A DNA stretch of 64,000 bases. It comes from Pseudomonadota bacterium. Its GTDB lineage: Bacteria > Pseudomonadota > Alphaproteobacteria > Rhizobiales > Xanthobacteraceae. The stretch covers positions 1 to 64,000 of the forward strand of contig JAEWJH010000066.1 in assembly GCA_023386635.1 (NCBI GenBank), in the 5' to 3' direction. Positions 1 to 8,542 of this stretch are shown here, one piece after another (within the stretch, counting starts at the first letter, position 1; each line of letters begins with the position of its first letter). The position numbers were made by a program, and so were the translations under genes. A model generated the notes under the pieces. That model was not told the DNA's origin and did not search any database. It saw only the letters and a program-made list of their open reading frames with translations.

Positions 1-387
1 GACCACAACCGCGCGGCGGCGGCGGCGCATCGCGACGAGGCCGCCAATCACATCGGCGAAGCTCGCCACCAGCATCAGGAAGAAGGTCGCGGTAGTCGCG
101 CGCGGCACCAGATAAAACTCGGCCGCCATGGCGATGAACAGCAGCGCCGACAGCAGATGATCCATCACATAGCGGCCGCCGGTGCGGTACGCCTTGATGA
201 CCTCCACCAGCAGCAGCAGGATCGACAGCGCGACCAGAATGTCGCCGAGCGACATCGCCCATTCGCCGCCGGCCGGGAACGACACGCGCGTAAGCGCATC
301 CGTCCAGCCGACGCCGGGGATCAGGAAGGCGATGATGTTGTAGATCGCGAAGGGGATCAGCAGCAGCGGGAAACCGACCAGATACAT
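1..387 (-). CDS. Conserved integral membrane protein (3' end cut by window edge)
   Basis: The reading frame opens at an ATG at 387 on the minus strand and runs off the window at base 1, giving 129 residues without a stop. It starts MYLVGFPLLLIPFAIYNII and shows about three or four hydrophobic segments (roughly residues 3-25, 46-62, 79-92 and 98-117), then an arginine-rich stretch RRRRR facing the cytoplasm. No catalytic motif is visible. It lies directly downstream of rpmF in the same direction, so co-transcription is plausible. I do not recognise the family and assign no function. The TM count and the orientation are inferred from hydrophobicity only. Confidence 0.7.
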   Translation of the reverse strand, partial: MYLVGFPLLLIPFAIYNIIAFLIPGVGWTDALTRVSFPAGGEWAMSLGDILVALSILLLLVEVIKAYRTGGRYVMDHLLSALLFIAMAAEFYLVPRATTATFFLMLVASFADVIGGLVAMRRRRRAVVV

Positions 388-429
388 GAGAGGTCTCTGT
401 TCCCGCTGCAGCGATCCTGACGAAAGGGC

Positions 430-615
430 TTACGCCTCTTTCTTGGTCTTGAGCACCTGCCGGCCGCGATACATGCCGGTCTTCAGGTCGATGTGATGCG
501 GGCGGCGGAGCTCACCCGAATCCTTGTCCTCGACATAGGTCGGCTGCTTCAGCGCGTCGGCCGAGCGGCGCATGCCGCGCCGCGACGGCGAGGTCTTTCT
601 TTTTGGCACCGCCAT
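430..615 (-). CDS. rpmF: 50S ribosomal protein L32
   Basis: This 61-residue protein begins MAVPKRKTSPSRRGMRRSAD, the strongly conserved N-terminus of bacterial L32. It also carries the GELRRPHHIDLKTGMYRGRQ segment typical of alphaproteobacterial L32. The length matches the family (56-65 aa). It is a structural protein of the large ribosomal subunit near the peptidyl transferase centre. An AGGAG ribosome-binding site lies 8 bases upstream of the ATG. The protein lacks the Cys-X2-Cys zinc pair seen in some L32 proteins, so it is the zinc-independent type. Downstream is a membrane protein gene, upstream is mtgA, all on the minus strand. Confidence 0.97.
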   Translation of the reverse strand: MAVPKRKTSPSRRGMRRSADALKQPTYVEDKDSGELRRPHHIDLKTGMYRGRQVLKTKKEA

Positions 616-696
616 AGCGGAAACTCCTGCGAAATCTCGAAATTATGCGATGAAGCCGGGCTTATAGAGGAACGCCGGACGGATTGCTAGAGGTCC

Positions 697-1431
697 CTAG
701 CGCCGCGCGGCGAGGCAGTCGTCATGGCTGCCGGCCCGGCTGGCGCGGCGGACATAGAGCCCGGCCAGCCGCCGCAGGCCCGGCCCGGGCGATTTGGCGT
801 CGCGCTCCACCGGGTTGGGCAGCATCGCCGCCATCAGCGCCGCCTGATAGGCGGTCAGACTGCGCGCCGGCCGGCCGAACGCCCGCTGGGAGCCCGTCTC
901 GATGCCGAATTCCCCGTCCGGACCCCATTCGGCGATATTCAGGTAAATCTCCATGATCCGGCGCTTCGGCAGGACGAGGTCAATCCACAGCGCCAGCGGG
1001 AACTCCAGCGCCTTGCGGACCACCGACCGGCCGGGCCACAGGAACAGGTTCTTGGCCACCTGCTGGGTGATGGTGGAGCCGCCGCGCATGTCGTCGAGAT
1101 CCTCGGCATCCTCGAAGGCGGCACGCAACTCCTGGAAATCGACCCCCCGGTGCGAGCAGAACCGGCCGTCCTCCGACATGATGACGGTGAGCGGCAGCAC
1201 CGGCGCGACCGCCTCCAGCGGCACCCAGGTCCGGGCCACCCGCTGCCCGGTGATGGAGCGCCACAGCATCAGCGTTGAGCCGGGATCGACCACGCGATAG
1301 AGCGGCGTCAGCACATAAGGGATCAGCAGCAGCACCAGCAGGACGCCGAGCACGGCGCGCAGCCACAGCGGCAGGAACGGCACACGCACCGCCCGCCGCG
1401 CCGTCAGACCTCCGTAACGCCGCTCGAACAT
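697..1431 (-). CDS. mtgA: Monofunctional biosynthetic peptidoglycan transglycosylase
   Basis: This 244-residue GT51 enzyme polymerises lipid II into glycan strands in the periplasm while anchored to the inner membrane. One N-terminal TM helix (about residues 23-44) follows a basic cytoplasmic tail. The catalytic glutamate is E87 in the motif SEDGRFCSHRGVD, and the second conserved block GGSTITQQVAKNLFLW follows. KRRIMEIYLNIAEWG and the FGRPARSLTAYQAALMAAMLPNP segment complete the GT51 signature. There is no transpeptidase domain, and the length is normal for MtgA (about 230-245 aa). It is divergently arranged with ispA across a 94-bp gap. Confidence 0.95.
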   Translation of the reverse strand: MFERRYGGLTARRAVRVPFLPLWLRAVLGVLLVLLLIPYVLTPLYRVVDPGSTLMLWRSITGQRVARTWVPLEAVAPVLPLTVIMSEDGRFCSHRGVDFQELRAAFEDAEDLDDMRGGSTITQQVAKNLFLWPGRSVVRKALEFPLALWIDLVLPKRRIMEIYLNIAEWGPDGEFGIETGSQRAFGRPARSLTAYQAALMAAMLPNPVERDAKSPGPGLRRLAGLYVRRASRAGSHDDCLAARR

Positions 1432-1525
1432 GAGCGCACCCTAACCCATTTCGCGCGCGCTTGAAGAACGCGCCAAAGCGGGCCAAACCCGCTAAACATG
1501 ACGCGGTTAATTCCGGACCCTTCCC

Positions 1526-2443
1526 GTGCACGACTTCACGTCCCGCCTTGAAACCGTCGCCAGCGAAACCGAGGCGCTGCTCGCGCGGCTTCTGACCGAC
1601 ACGCCCGAGTCCGGCGAGATCGCGCGGCCGCCGCGGCTGATGGCGGCGATGCGCCACGCCATGCTCGGCGGCGGCAAGCGGCTGCGGCCTTTCCTCACCA
1701 TCGAGACGGCGGCGCTGTTCGACGTCCCGCGCCCGCGCGCGCTGATGGCCGGCGCCGCGCTCGAATGCGTGCACGGCTACTCGCTGGTGCATGACGATCT
1801 GCCGGCGATGGACAATGACGACCTGCGGCGCGGACGGCCGACCGTGCACAAGGCGTTCGACGAGGCGACCGCGATCCTTGCCGGCGATGCGCTGCTTACC
1901 TTCGCGTTCGATCTCGCCGCGCGCGACGACACGCATCCCGATCCGGCGATCCGCGTCGCGCTGGTCGCGGCACTGGCGCGCGCCGCCGGCCTCGGCGGCA
2001 TGGCCGGCGGACAGATGCTCGACCTCGCGGCTGAAGGCCGCTTCGCCGGCACCGCGCCGTTGCAGCCCGCCGACATCGAACGGCTGCAGGCGATGAAGAC
2101 CGGCGCGCTGCTGGTTCATGCCTGCGAGGCCGGCGCGATCCTCGGCGGCGCCGATGCGACGCAACGCGCCGCGATCAAGCAATACGGCACGCTGATCGGC
2201 CGCGCCTTCCAAATCGCCGACGATCTGCTCGACGTCGAGGGCGACGCCGTGACGCTCGGCAAACAAACGGGCAAGGACGCGGCCGCCGGCAAGGCGACAT
2301 TGGTCGCCGCGCTCGGCATCGACGGCGCGCGGCAACAGCTTGCGGCGCTGGTGCGCGACGCGCAGGCGGCGCTCGCACCATTTGGCGACAGCGCGGCAAC
2401 CTTGCGAGACGCCGCGCGGTTCATCGCGGAGCGCAAGCTATGA
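1526..2443 (+). CDS. ispA: Farnesyl diphosphate synthase family polyprenyl synthetase
   Basis: This 305-residue all-alpha trans-isoprenyl diphosphate synthase condenses IPP with allylic diphosphates and supplies C15 (or similar) precursors for quinones and cell-wall lipid carriers. The first Asp-rich motif DDLPAMD is at residues 90-96, followed by RRGRPT. The second Asp-rich motif DDLLD is at 232-236 in the context FQIADDLLDVEGD. The GGGKRLRP substrate-binding motif is at 48-55. The start is a GTG at 1526, with only a weak GGA upstream. The gene overlaps the downstream DUF1345 gene by four bases (ATGA), which suggests translational coupling. Product chain length cannot be read with certainty. 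Confidence 0.92.
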   Translation: MHDFTSRLETVASETEALLARLLTDTPESGEIARPPRLMAAMRHAMLGGGKRLRPFLTIETAALFDVPRPRALMAGAALECVHGYSLVHDDLPAMDNDDLRRGRPTVHKAFDEATAILAGDALLTFAFDLAARDDTHPDPAIRVALVAALARAAGLGGMAGGQMLDLAAEGRFAGTAPLQPADIERLQAMKTGALLVHACEAGAILGGADATQRAAIKQYGTLIGRAFQIADDLLDVEGDAVTLGKQTGKDAAAGKATLVAALGIDGARQQLAALVRDAQAALAPFGDSAATLRDAARFIAERKL

Positions 2444-3120
2444 GCCGGAAAAAAGCAGACGCCGGCTGGCTGCCGGTGCGCATGTTGCGGCTGCATCTCA
2501 AGCTGGTCGCGTGTCTCGCGCTGGGCGCGCTGGCAATCCCGCTGCTGCCATCCGACTGGCCGCTCGCCGCGCGTCTCCTCGGCGGCTGGGATCTCGCCGC
2601 CATGCTTTATCTCGCGACCGTGTTTGTGTTCGTCACGCCGTACTCGATCGACCAGATCAAGCGGCGTGCGGCGATGCAGGACGAGGGCGCCACCGCGGTG
2701 CTGATCCTGGCCATGCTGGCCTCGTTCGCGAGCCTCGCGGCGCTGATCGCGCTGCTTGGCCACGGCAAGAACGAGCCCGATGCGCTCGGCGCGCTGCGGC
2801 TCATCATCGGCACCGCGACGATCATCCTGTCGTGGATATTCATGCATCTCGCCTTCACGCTGCACTATGCCCATGAATATTACGGCGACGGCCGTGACGA
2901 CCGCACCGGGGGCCTGAACTTCCCCGGCCGCGAGCGACCCGACTACTGGGACTTCCTGTATTTCTCGCTGGTCATCGCCATGACCTCGCAGGTCTCGGAC
3001 GTGGCGATCACCAGCCGCTTCATCCGTCGCGTCGCGACCTTGCACGGCGTCATCTCGTTCTTCTTCAATCTCGGCATCCTGGCGTTGACCATCAACATGC
3101 TCGCCGGGGCGATCGGGTGA
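2440..3120 (+). CDS. DUF1345 family membrane protein
   Basis: This 226-residue protein has five predicted membrane segments (about residues 20-38, 52-68, 84-106, 120-140 and 202-224). It has the conserved DUF1345 blocks: TPYSIDQIKRRAAMQDEGA, the HYAHEYY motif (142-148), and DYWDFLYFSLVIAMTSQVSDVAITSRFIRR. The family is widespread in proteobacteria and its function is not established. It overlaps ispA by four bases at its start. At its end it overlaps the antiporter start by four bases (GTGA), so ispA, DUF1345 and the antiporter form one tightly coupled operon. That coupling is the only functional hint in the sequence. Confidence 0.88.
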   Translation: MSRKKADAGWLPVRMLRLHLKLVACLALGALAIPLLPSDWPLAARLLGGWDLAAMLYLATVFVFVTPYSIDQIKRRAAMQDEGATAVLILAMLASFASLAALIALLGHGKNEPDALGALRLIIGTATIILSWIFMHLAFTLHYAHEYYGDGRDDRTGGLNFPGRERPDYWDFLYFSLVIAMTSQVSDVAITSRFIRRVATLHGVISFFFNLGILALTINMLAGAIG

Positions 3121-4727
3121 CCAGCGCGATCCAGACCGTGTTCCTGCTGCTGGCGATCATCGCCGGCGTGGCGGTGCTGGCGCAGCGGCTCAACGTCGCG
3201 CCGTCGATTTTTCTCGTCGTCGCCGGTATCGGCCTCGCCTTCGCGCCCGGCGTGCCGCCGATCGTGCTGCAGCCGGATGCGGTGCTGCTCGTATTCCTGC
3301 CGCCGCTGATCTATTCCGCCGGCGTCGCCATGAGCTGGCGCGAATTCAGGTCGAGCCTGCGACCGATCGCGCTGCTCGCGGTCGGCTGCGTGATCTTCAC
3401 CACCTGCGCGGTGGCGACGGCCGCGCATTATCTGCTCGGCATGGACTGGGCCGTCGGCTTCGTGCTCGGCGCCATCGTCTCGCCGCCGGACGTGGTGGCG
3501 CCGCTCGCTCTGGCGCGGCGGCTCGGCCTGCCGCGCCGGCTCGTCGTCATTCTCGAGGGCGAGGGCCTCGCCAACGACGCCACCGCGCTGATCCTCTATC
3601 GCTTCGCGGTGGCAGCGGTCGCGACCGGCGGCTTCTCGCTCGGTCAGGCGAGCGCGACCTTCGGCCTGATTGTCGTCGGCGAGATCGCCTTCGGCATTCT
3701 CGTGGGCTGGCTGAGTTTGCGGCTGCGCTCATGGGCGCGCAATTCGCGCGTCGAGATCATTCTGTCGCTGCTGACGCCTTATGCCGCTTACTGGATACCG
3801 GAGCATGTCGGCGGCTCCGGCGTTCTCGCCACCGTCGCCTGCGGCCTCTATGTGAGCTGGATCGGACCGACGCTCATTCCCGCGGCAACGCGGCTGCAGG
3901 GCATCTTCTTCTGGGACCTGACGATCTATCTGATCGAGGGCTTCGTGTTCCTGCTCACCGGCCTGCAGGTGCGCACATTGATGGAACGCACGCACGGGTT
4001 TTCGCTGGAAAGCCTGCTGGTGGAGACCGCACTGATCACGGCGATCATCGTCATCGCGCGGTTCCTCTGGGTGTTTCCCGCGACCTACGTGCCGCGCTGG
4101 CTGTGGCCGCCGCTGGCGCGGCGCGATCCCGCGCCGAACTGGAAATATCCGTTCGCGCTGGCGTTCACGGGCGTGCGCGGCGTGGTTTCGCTCGCCGCCG
4201 CGCTCGCTTTGCCTTTCTCGACCGCAGACGGCACGCCGTTCATCCAGCGCGAGATCATCCTGTTCATCACCTTCGGCGTCATCGTCGCAACGCTGATCGG
4301 TCAAGGATTGATGCTGCCGACAGTGATGCGCTGGCTCGGCCTCGCCAGGGAAGGTCGCGCGGAACGGCGGCGCGAACGCGTCGCCGAATTGAAAGCGCGC
4401 CATGACGCGGTCGATTATGCGCTCGAGCAGTTGCGCTCCATCGCCACGGAACGCCACTTGGCGCGCAATGTGGTCTCGCTGCTGCGCGAGCGGCACCACC
4501 ATCGCATGCGGCAATTGCCCGACAGCATCGAGAAGCAGGACGAACTGGAGCTGCACGGGCTCAATGCCGAGCTGCAGGTCGAGCTGATCGCCGCCGAACG
4601 CGCCTTCCTCTACCGCCTGCTGCGCAACGGCAAGCTGACCGACGAGGCGCGGCGGCGTATCGAGCGCGAACTCGATCTCGAGGAAGCGATGATCGAAACG
4701 CGGCGCAGCGACAGCGCGCCGCTCTAG
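3117..4727 (+). CDS. CPA1-type Na+/H+ antiporter
   Basis: This 536-residue monovalent cation:proton antiporter of the CPA1/NhaP class has about 12 TM segments over residues 5-415 and a long hydrophilic C-terminal tail (415-536) rich in Arg and Glu. Candidate transport residues lie in VSPPDVVAP (the family SPTD position, 122-125) and EGEGLANDATAL (147-158, normally ESLLNDGTA). Both are recognisable but diverged, with SPPD for SPTD. GVRGVVSLAAALALP near residue 350 is the classic late helix of CPA1. Start is a GTG overlapping the DUF1345 stop. Likely role is pH and sodium homeostasis. Ion preference is inferred from family only. Confidence 0.9.
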   Translation: MTSAIQTVFLLLAIIAGVAVLAQRLNVAPSIFLVVAGIGLAFAPGVPPIVLQPDAVLLVFLPPLIYSAGVAMSWREFRSSLRPIALLAVGCVIFTTCAVATAAHYLLGMDWAVGFVLGAIVSPPDVVAPLALARRLGLPRRLVVILEGEGLANDATALILYRFAVAAVATGGFSLGQASATFGLIVVGEIAFGILVGWLSLRLRSWARNSRVEIILSLLTPYAAYWIPEHVGGSGVLATVACGLYVSWIGPTLIPAATRLQGIFFWDLTIYLIEGFVFLLTGLQVRTLMERTHGFSLESLLVETALITAIIVIARFLWVFPATYVPRWLWPPLARRDPAPNWKYPFALAFTGVRGVVSLAAALALPFSTADGTPFIQREIILFITFGVIVATLIGQGLMLPTVMRWLGLAREGRAERRRERVAELKARHDAVDYALEQLRSIATERHLARNVVSLLRERHHHRMRQLPDSIEKQDELELHGLNAELQVELIAAERAFLYRLLRNGKLTDEARRRIERELDLEEAMIETRRSDSAPL

Positions 4728-5419
4728 CGTGCGCGTCGGTATTGCGGCGGCAGCGGCAGCCAGGTCTCGCGGCCCTTGTAGGTGAGCGGCTTGCGATCGT
4801 CATGCGCCTTGCGATACGCGGTGTACCATGCGCGCAGCCTGCGCACGCGCACATCGGAATACGGCAGCGGCGTCTGCTTCGCAGCCAGCAGATAGCGCTC
4901 CACCGCCCAGACATTGCGATGCGCGAAGCGCCAGTCGACTTCGCCGACGCCGCGCAGATCGACGAAGGCGTAACCGGTCAGCGCTCCGGTGTAATCGACG
5001 TAAGGCTCGTAATAACTCATCGCCAGAGCGCGCAAGGTCGGAAACACCGCCTTGCGGCCATGCAGCCCCGGATCGCGCGAGCGACCGATCGAGCCCCAGC
5101 GGCCGTTGCGGCGATAGACGAAGATGACGTGATCGAGCCCGTCGATCGAGCCGAGTTCGAGCGTCAGCGGCGGATAGCCGTGCTGCTCCAGCACGGCGGC
5201 GGCGAACAGCGCCGCCTCGAGACAATGCGCGGTGCGCCGCTTCACCACTTCGCGGAAACCGCGCAGCGTGCCGCCTTTCTTCTCGTCGTTATAAGGCAGC
5301 GCGTTGAGCCATGCCTGGACCTGCGCCGGCGTGCGCAAGCGGCGGATCAGCCGGCGTTCGGCAGGCGTGAAGGCGGATAAGGGTGGCGGCACGGCGGGGT
5401 GGGACGGCGTTCGGGGCAT
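4724..5419 (-). CDS. Transglutaminase-like cysteine protein
   Basis: The 231-residue protein starts at the ATG at 5419. An upstream in-frame extension runs into a palindromic intergenic repeat and is rejected as coding. The order Cys66 (RRTAHCLEAALFAA), His97 (GLDHVIFVYRR) and Asp116 (SRDPGL) matches the Cys-His-Asp triad layout of transglutaminase/papain-like folds. No signal peptide or TM segment is evident, so it is probably cytoplasmic. The C-terminal half, with AWYTAYRKAHDDRK, has no motif I know. It converges with the antiporter gene and overlaps its end by four bases. Substrate is unknown. Family assignment rests on the triad spacing and is moderate. Confidence 0.72.
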   Translation of the reverse strand: MPRTPSHPAVPPPLSAFTPAERRLIRRLRTPAQVQAWLNALPYNDEKKGGTLRGFREVVKRRTAHCLEAALFAAAVLEQHGYPPLTLELGSIDGLDHVIFVYRRNGRWGSIGRSRDPGLHGRKAVFPTLRALAMSYYEPYVDYTGALTGYAFVDLRGVGEVDWRFAHRNVWAVERYLLAAKQTPLPYSDVRVRRLRAWYTAYRKAHDDRKPLTYKGRETWLPLPPQYRRAR

Positions 5420-5480
5420 GCGCGCGGACGATACAACAGAATCGGCCACCTCAATGCAGCCGGATCGAACCTTTGTCGCT

Positions 5481-5569
5481 GTCATTCCCGAGCTTGTCGC
5501 GGGCACCCCGGGAAGGCGGGCACGGCGTCTCCATAAGCGAGATGGTCGGGACAAGCCCGGCCATGACGG
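5481..5569. repeat. Palindromic intergenic repeat
   Basis: A composite inverted repeat begins GTCATTCCCG and ends with CGGGACAAGCCCGGCCATGAC. It lies in the 182-bp gap between ispG and the transglutaminase-like gene, both on the minus strand. The same core words (GTCAT, CCCGG, CCATGAC) recur at 17601-17735, 39121-39219, 43421-43520 and 60085-60115. The transcript could fold into a long stem. Confidence 0.7.
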
Positions 5570-5601
5570 AGAAAACTCCCGATTTGCCAGCGCAGTCGCA
5601 A

Positions 5602-6849
5602 CTACTCCGCGGCGCGGGCGCCGGCGCCGAAGCGGCGCTCGATGTAATCGACCACCATCTGCTTGAAATCGGCGGTCAGGGTCGCGCCGCGTAAGGTCGC
5701 GGCCTTCTTGCCGTCGATGAACACCGGCGCGGTCGGCTGCTCGCCGGTGCCGGGCAACGAGATGCCGATGTCGGCGTGCTTGCTCTCGCCCGGGCCGTTG
5801 ACGATGCAGCCCATCACCGCGACGTTAAGCGTCTCGACGCCGGGATAGCGCGTCTTCCACTCCGGCATCGAGGTGCGGATGAAGCCCTGAATGTCGGCTG
5901 CCAATTCCTGGAACGTGGTCGAGGTGGTGCGGCCGCAGCCGGGACATGCCGCGACCAGCGGCACGAAGGTGCGCAGCCCCATGGTCTGCAGCAACTCCTG
6001 CGCCACCTGCACCTCGCGGGTACGGTCTCCGCCCGGCTCCGGCGTCAGCGAGATACGGATGGTGTCGCCGATGCCCTCCTGCAGCAACACGCCCATGGAC
6101 GCCGCCGAAGCGACGATGCCCTTGGTGCCCATGCCCGCCTCGGTGAGACCGAGATGCAGCGCATAGTCGGAGCGCCTGCCGAGTTCGCGATAGACCGCGA
6201 TCAGATCCTGCACCGCCGAGACCTTGGCGGAGAGGATGATACGGTTCCTGGCGAGACCGATCTCCTCCGCGCGCGCGGCCGACAGCAATGCCGACTGCAC
6301 CATGGCTTCGTGCGTCACCGCGCGTGCCGAGAGCGGCGCGGCGGCGGCGTTGTTCTCGTCCATCAGCCGCGTCAGCAGTTCCTGATCGAGCGAGCCCCAG
6401 TTGACCCCGATGCGCACCGGCTTGTCGTGGCGGATCGCCATCTCGACGATCTGGGTGAACTGCACATCGCGTTTGTCGCGGAAGCCGACATTGCCGGGAT
6501 TGATGCGATACTTGTCGAGCGCTTCGGCACAGGCCGGATGATCGGCCAACAGCTTGTGGCCGATATAATGGAAGTCGCCGACCAGCGGCACGCGCACATT
6601 CATCGCCAGCAGGCGGTCGCGGATATGCGGCACGGCGGCCGCCGCCTCGTCGCGGTCGACGGTGATGCGCACCAGTTCGGAGCCCGCGCGCGCCAGCGCC
6701 GCCACCTGCCGCGCGGTCCCTTCCACGTCGGCGGTGTCGGTATTGGTCATCGATTGTACGACGATAGGCGCGTTGCCGCCCACGGTCACGCCGCCGACAT
6801 CGACCGCGACCGAACGTCGCCGGTTTTCGATCAATCCCTCTGTCACCAT
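5602..6849 (-). CDS. ispG: 4-hydroxy-3-methylbut-2-en-1-yl diphosphate synthase
   Basis: This 415-residue enzyme of the MEP isoprenoid pathway reductively converts MEcPP to HMBPP. A TIM barrel occupies the N-terminal portion (VQSMTNTDTADVEGTARQV near the start). The [4Fe-4S] domain carries Cys302 and Cys305 (ACPGCGRTTS) and Cys348 (VAVMGCIVNGPGE), with the fourth ligand Glu355. The C348/E355 spacing matches IspG of other bacteria. Length is normal for alphaproteobacteria. With ispA at 1.5 kb, the window holds two steps of the same isoprenoid route but in separate transcription units. Confidence 0.96.
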   Translation of the reverse strand: MVTEGLIENRRRSVAVDVGGVTVGGNAPIVVQSMTNTDTADVEGTARQVAALARAGSELVRITVDRDEAAAAVPHIRDRLLAMNVRVPLVGDFHYIGHKLLADHPACAEALDKYRINPGNVGFRDKRDVQFTQIVEMAIRHDKPVRIGVNWGSLDQELLTRLMDENNAAAAPLSARAVTHEAMVQSALLSAARAEEIGLARNRIILSAKVSAVQDLIAVYRELGRRSDYALHLGLTEAGMGTKGIVASAASMGVLLQEGIGDTIRISLTPEPGGDRTREVQVAQELLQTMGLRTFVPLVAACPGCGRTTSTTFQELAADIQGFIRTSMPEWKTRYPGVETLNVAVMGCIVNGPGESKHADIGISLPGTGEQPTAPVFIDGKKAATLRGATLTADFKQMVVDYIERRFGAGARAAE

Positions 6850-6887
6850 GCTCTCATCGTATCATTCGCCACGGGTCGCCGAAAGCA

Positions 6888-7805
6888 TCAGCGCGCCCGG
6901 TTGACCAGAATAAGACCGATCGTGACCAGCGCGACCGCCACCAGGAAACTCGGCGTCAGCGGATCGCCCAGCACGAAATACCCGGCCGCCACGCCGAACA
7001 AGGGCGTCAGGAAGGTGAAGGCCGACAGCCGCCCCGCCGAATAGCGCACGATCAGTGCGAACCAGATGACGAATGTCACGGGAACGACATAGAGCGCCTG
7101 ATAAGCCACGGCGGCGATGGCGAGCGCCGACGGCGCCGGATTGAGGCTCATCTGCTCCCCGGCGAGCAGCGCGCCGACGGCCAACAGCGGCACCGATCCC
7201 GCGAGCTGATACATCATCGCCTTTTCCGACGAGACGCGGCGGATGGCGGTGCCCTTGATCAGCAGCGTCGTCATGCCCCAGAAGAACGCCGCCGCGACCA
7301 TCATGATGTCGCCGATCACCTGCCGCGCATCGACCGCGGGTGTCGGCGCGCCGAAGGCGACCAGCATGCCGACAAAGGACAGCAGCAGACCAAACCATTG
7401 CTGCCGGCTGAACGTGTCGGCCGGCACCACCCAGCGTGAACCGAGCACGACGAAGAACGGCGCGAGATAGATGAACAGGATCGCGCGGCTCGCGGTGGTG
7501 TAGTTGAGTCCCTGATAGATCATCACGAATTCGAGACCGAAACAGACACCGCAGAGGATGCCCGGCCAGAGCGTGCCGTCGCGCGCGAACAGCGGCATGC
7601 CCCGAAAATACATCCACGCCCAGACAATGGCGCCGGCAACGATGGAGCGTATGGTCGCCTGCGTCAGCGGCGGAATGTCGTGGATCGCGAGCTTCACCGA
7701 AACCTGATTGAAGCCCCACGACAGACACAGGCCGATCACCACAAGCGTCGCCAGCGCATCGAGCGGACGAGTGGCGGCATTGGGTGCGGCAGGCGTGGTC
7801 GACAT
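6888..7805 (-). CDS. DMT family EamA transporter
   Basis: This 305-residue protein has ten hydrophobic segments arranged as two EamA repeats (about residues 18-140 and 163-300). Family features include GLCLSWGFNQVSVKLA in helix 1, the GLNYTTASRAILFIYLAPFFVVLGSR region at the end of repeat 1, and FLTPLFGVAAGYFVLGDPLT in repeat 2. Members export metabolites such as amino acids or drugs across the inner membrane. The substrate cannot be deduced. It lies on the minus strand 38 bp upstream of ispG, which could allow read-through, but no functional link is apparent. Confidence 0.88.
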   Translation of the reverse strand: MSTTPAAPNAATRPLDALATLVVIGLCLSWGFNQVSVKLAIHDIPPLTQATIRSIVAGAIVWAWMYFRGMPLFARDGTLWPGILCGVCFGLEFVMIYQGLNYTTASRAILFIYLAPFFVVLGSRWVVPADTFSRQQWFGLLLSFVGMLVAFGAPTPAVDARQVIGDIMMVAAAFFWGMTTLLIKGTAIRRVSSEKAMMYQLAGSVPLLAVGALLAGEQMSLNPAPSALAIAAVAYQALYVVPVTFVIWFALIVRYSAGRLSAFTFLTPLFGVAAGYFVLGDPLTPSFLVAVALVTIGLILVNRAR

Positions 7806-7904
7806 GATGATCCCGGCGGAGGCTCTCGCCTTCTAGCGGAAGCGGCCGGGCGGCGCTACGCGACGCGCTGAATAGCGGTCATGCTGGTTATTTGAGCAAG
7901 ACCT

Positions 7905-8396
7905 TCATGCTCCCGCGCGACAATGCGCGCAGACACCGGCGATCTCGATCACCGGCGTCTTCGGCGTGAAGCCGGCGGTGCGTGCCGCCGCCTTCACCGC
8001 GCCGGCGAGTTGCTCCGAGCCGGCCTCGCCGACCGCGCCGCACTGGTCGCACAGCAGGAACACCACCGGGTCGCCGGCATCGTGCTGATGGATGCAGGCA
8101 ATGAAGGCGTTGCGGCTTTCGATGCGGTGGACCAGCCCCTGCTCGCGCAGGAAATCCAGCGTGCGGTAAACCGTGATCGCCGGCGTCGCGACGTCCTCAT
8201 GCTTGAGCCGGTCGATGATCTCGTAGGCGCCGAGCGGCCGATGGCTCGACAGCAAGGTTTGCAGGATCTGCCGCCGGATCGGCGTCAACCGTTGCGCCCG
8301 CGCCGCGCACAGCGCCTCCGCATGCGCCAGCGCATCCGCCGCACAACGGTCATGATCGTGGTTGGGTGCGGGAAAAACCGCCGTTTTCCGGGACAC
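7905..8396 (-). CDS. zur: Fur-family regulator, Zur-like
   Basis: The 163-residue metal-dependent repressor has a winged helix (about residues 30-90) with RLTPIRRQILQTLLSSHRPLGAYEIIDRL and TVYRTLDFLREQGLVHRI. The structural zinc site uses Cys116/Cys119 (CDQC) and Cys156/Cys159 (CAHC), and the 40-residue spacing matches E. coli Zur. The HDHDRC N-terminal motif and IHQHDAGDPVVFL fit Zur better than Fur. I place the start at GTG 8396 because AGAGAGG precedes it by four bases. A longer in-frame start at 8510 adds unconserved residues. It is divergent from bdhA. Zinc specificity is inferred. No adjacent zinc transporter supports it. Confidence 0.82.
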   Translation of the reverse strand: MSRKTAVFPAPNHDHDRCAADALAHAEALCAARAQRLTPIRRQILQTLLSSHRPLGAYEIIDRLKHEDVATPAITVYRTLDFLREQGLVHRIESRNAFIACIHQHDAGDPVVFLLCDQCGAVGEAGSEQLAGAVKAAARTAGFTPKTPVIEIAGVCAHCRAGA

Positions 8397-8437
8397 GGAA
8401 CCTCTCTTTTTCCCCGGCACCCTATCAATTTTTAGTG

Positions 8438-8484
8438 CCAGGCTGTCGAACCTTGCCTGGAAAGATATATGTTGCGGTGCAACA
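8438..8484. promoter_or_regulatory. Inverted repeats between zur-like gene and bdhA
   Basis: Two perfect dyads lie in the 146-bp divergent region. CCAGGC (8438-8443) pairs with GCCTGG (8455-8460). TGTTGC (8470-8475) pairs with GCAACA (8479-8484) across a 3-base spacer. The second, with the TGTTGC half and short spacer, looks like a dimeric repressor operator and sits where a bdhA promoter would be. The binding protein is unknown. Confidence 0.4.
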
Positions 8485-8542
8485 ACCAAGACCCGATATT
8501 GGATTTGCACGCTCGGGCGACTTCACACGACGAGGAACAATC

